Shown here in pieces: positions 15,256-15,276 of a stretch of DNA of 15,276 bases (positions are counted from its first letter, which is position 1; every line of letters starts with the position of its first letter). This DNA comes from Saprospiraceae bacterium (GTDB lineage Bacteria; Bacteroidota; Bacteroidia; Chitinophagales; Saprospiraceae). The DNA is taken from the NCBI GenBank assembly GCA_020528935.1, contig JAJDFU010000411.1, positions 1 to 15,276 of the forward strand. Direction: 5' to 3'. Below the pieces are notes generated by a model. The model did not search any database. It was given only the letters and a program-made list of their open reading frames with translations, and was not told the origin of the DNA. The translations under genes were made by a program, and so were the position numbers.

Positions 15256-15276
15256 ATGAATCCACATCCGGCTGTC
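15256..15276 (+). CDS. Possible start of a gene running off the right edge
   Basis: An ATG at 15256 opens a frame of seven codons (MNPHPAV) to the window end, just after a promoter-like TACCTTTA. Nothing can be said of function, and the call rests only on the position of the promoter-like box. Confidence 0.25.

Overview
The window looks like chromosomal DNA of a fairly GC-rich Bacteroidota bacterium, most likely Saprospiria (Lewinella/Haliscomenobacter-like). The main evidence is a giant secreted protein with the gliding-motility-associated C-terminal domain used by the type IX secretion system, a family conserved in Bacteroidota at 2311-3594, and promoter-like boxes matching the phylum's -7 consensus TAnnTTTG. 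I see no tRNA, rRNA, insertion sequence, CRISPR array or phage gene.

Layout from left to right. 1-2061 (minus, cut by the window edge) is a two-helix membrane protein with a von Willebrand A-like region. Divergent from it is a plus-strand pair: an exported protein of a family usually named 'asparagine synthetase B' in Bacteroidota (2311-3594), and 48 bases later an HtrA/DegS-type serine protease (3643-4794). The protease gene overlaps tail-to-tail by four bases with a minus-strand flavin-binding pyridoxamine-phosphate-oxidase-like gene (4791-5399). Then comes a gene-free stretch of about 700 bases (5400-6102). An aldo/keto reductase (6103-7131, minus) and a MarC-family membrane protein (7235-7864, plus) are divergent from each other. 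The right half is one minus-strand gene (8122-15063) for a 2,313-residue surface protein with about 19 Ig/PKD-like repeats. A possible next gene begins at 15256.

The part least explained by known families is 5456-6103. It holds four copies, on one strand and irregularly spaced, of a nearly invariant 19-base sequence (ATATGGGTTTTAGGTGTTT). Each copy is followed within a few bases by a strong 10-11 bp hairpin, and three of the four then have a T-run. The hairpins form two sequence classes (copies 1/3 and 2/4), and copies 2 and 4 differ by a compensatory base-pair change. Each core contains an ATG that would encode Met-Gly-Phe-Arg-Cys-(Leu/Phe). This could be a tandem family of small RNAs or attenuator-like leaders ending in intrinsic terminators, or a dispersed palindromic repeat family; sequence alone does not decide.

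Apart from the protein pair at 2311-4794, which could be co-transcribed, the genes look like independent housekeeping or envelope functions: exported protein quality control, cofactor/flavin and carbonyl metabolism, membrane proteins, and a large cell-surface adhesin.
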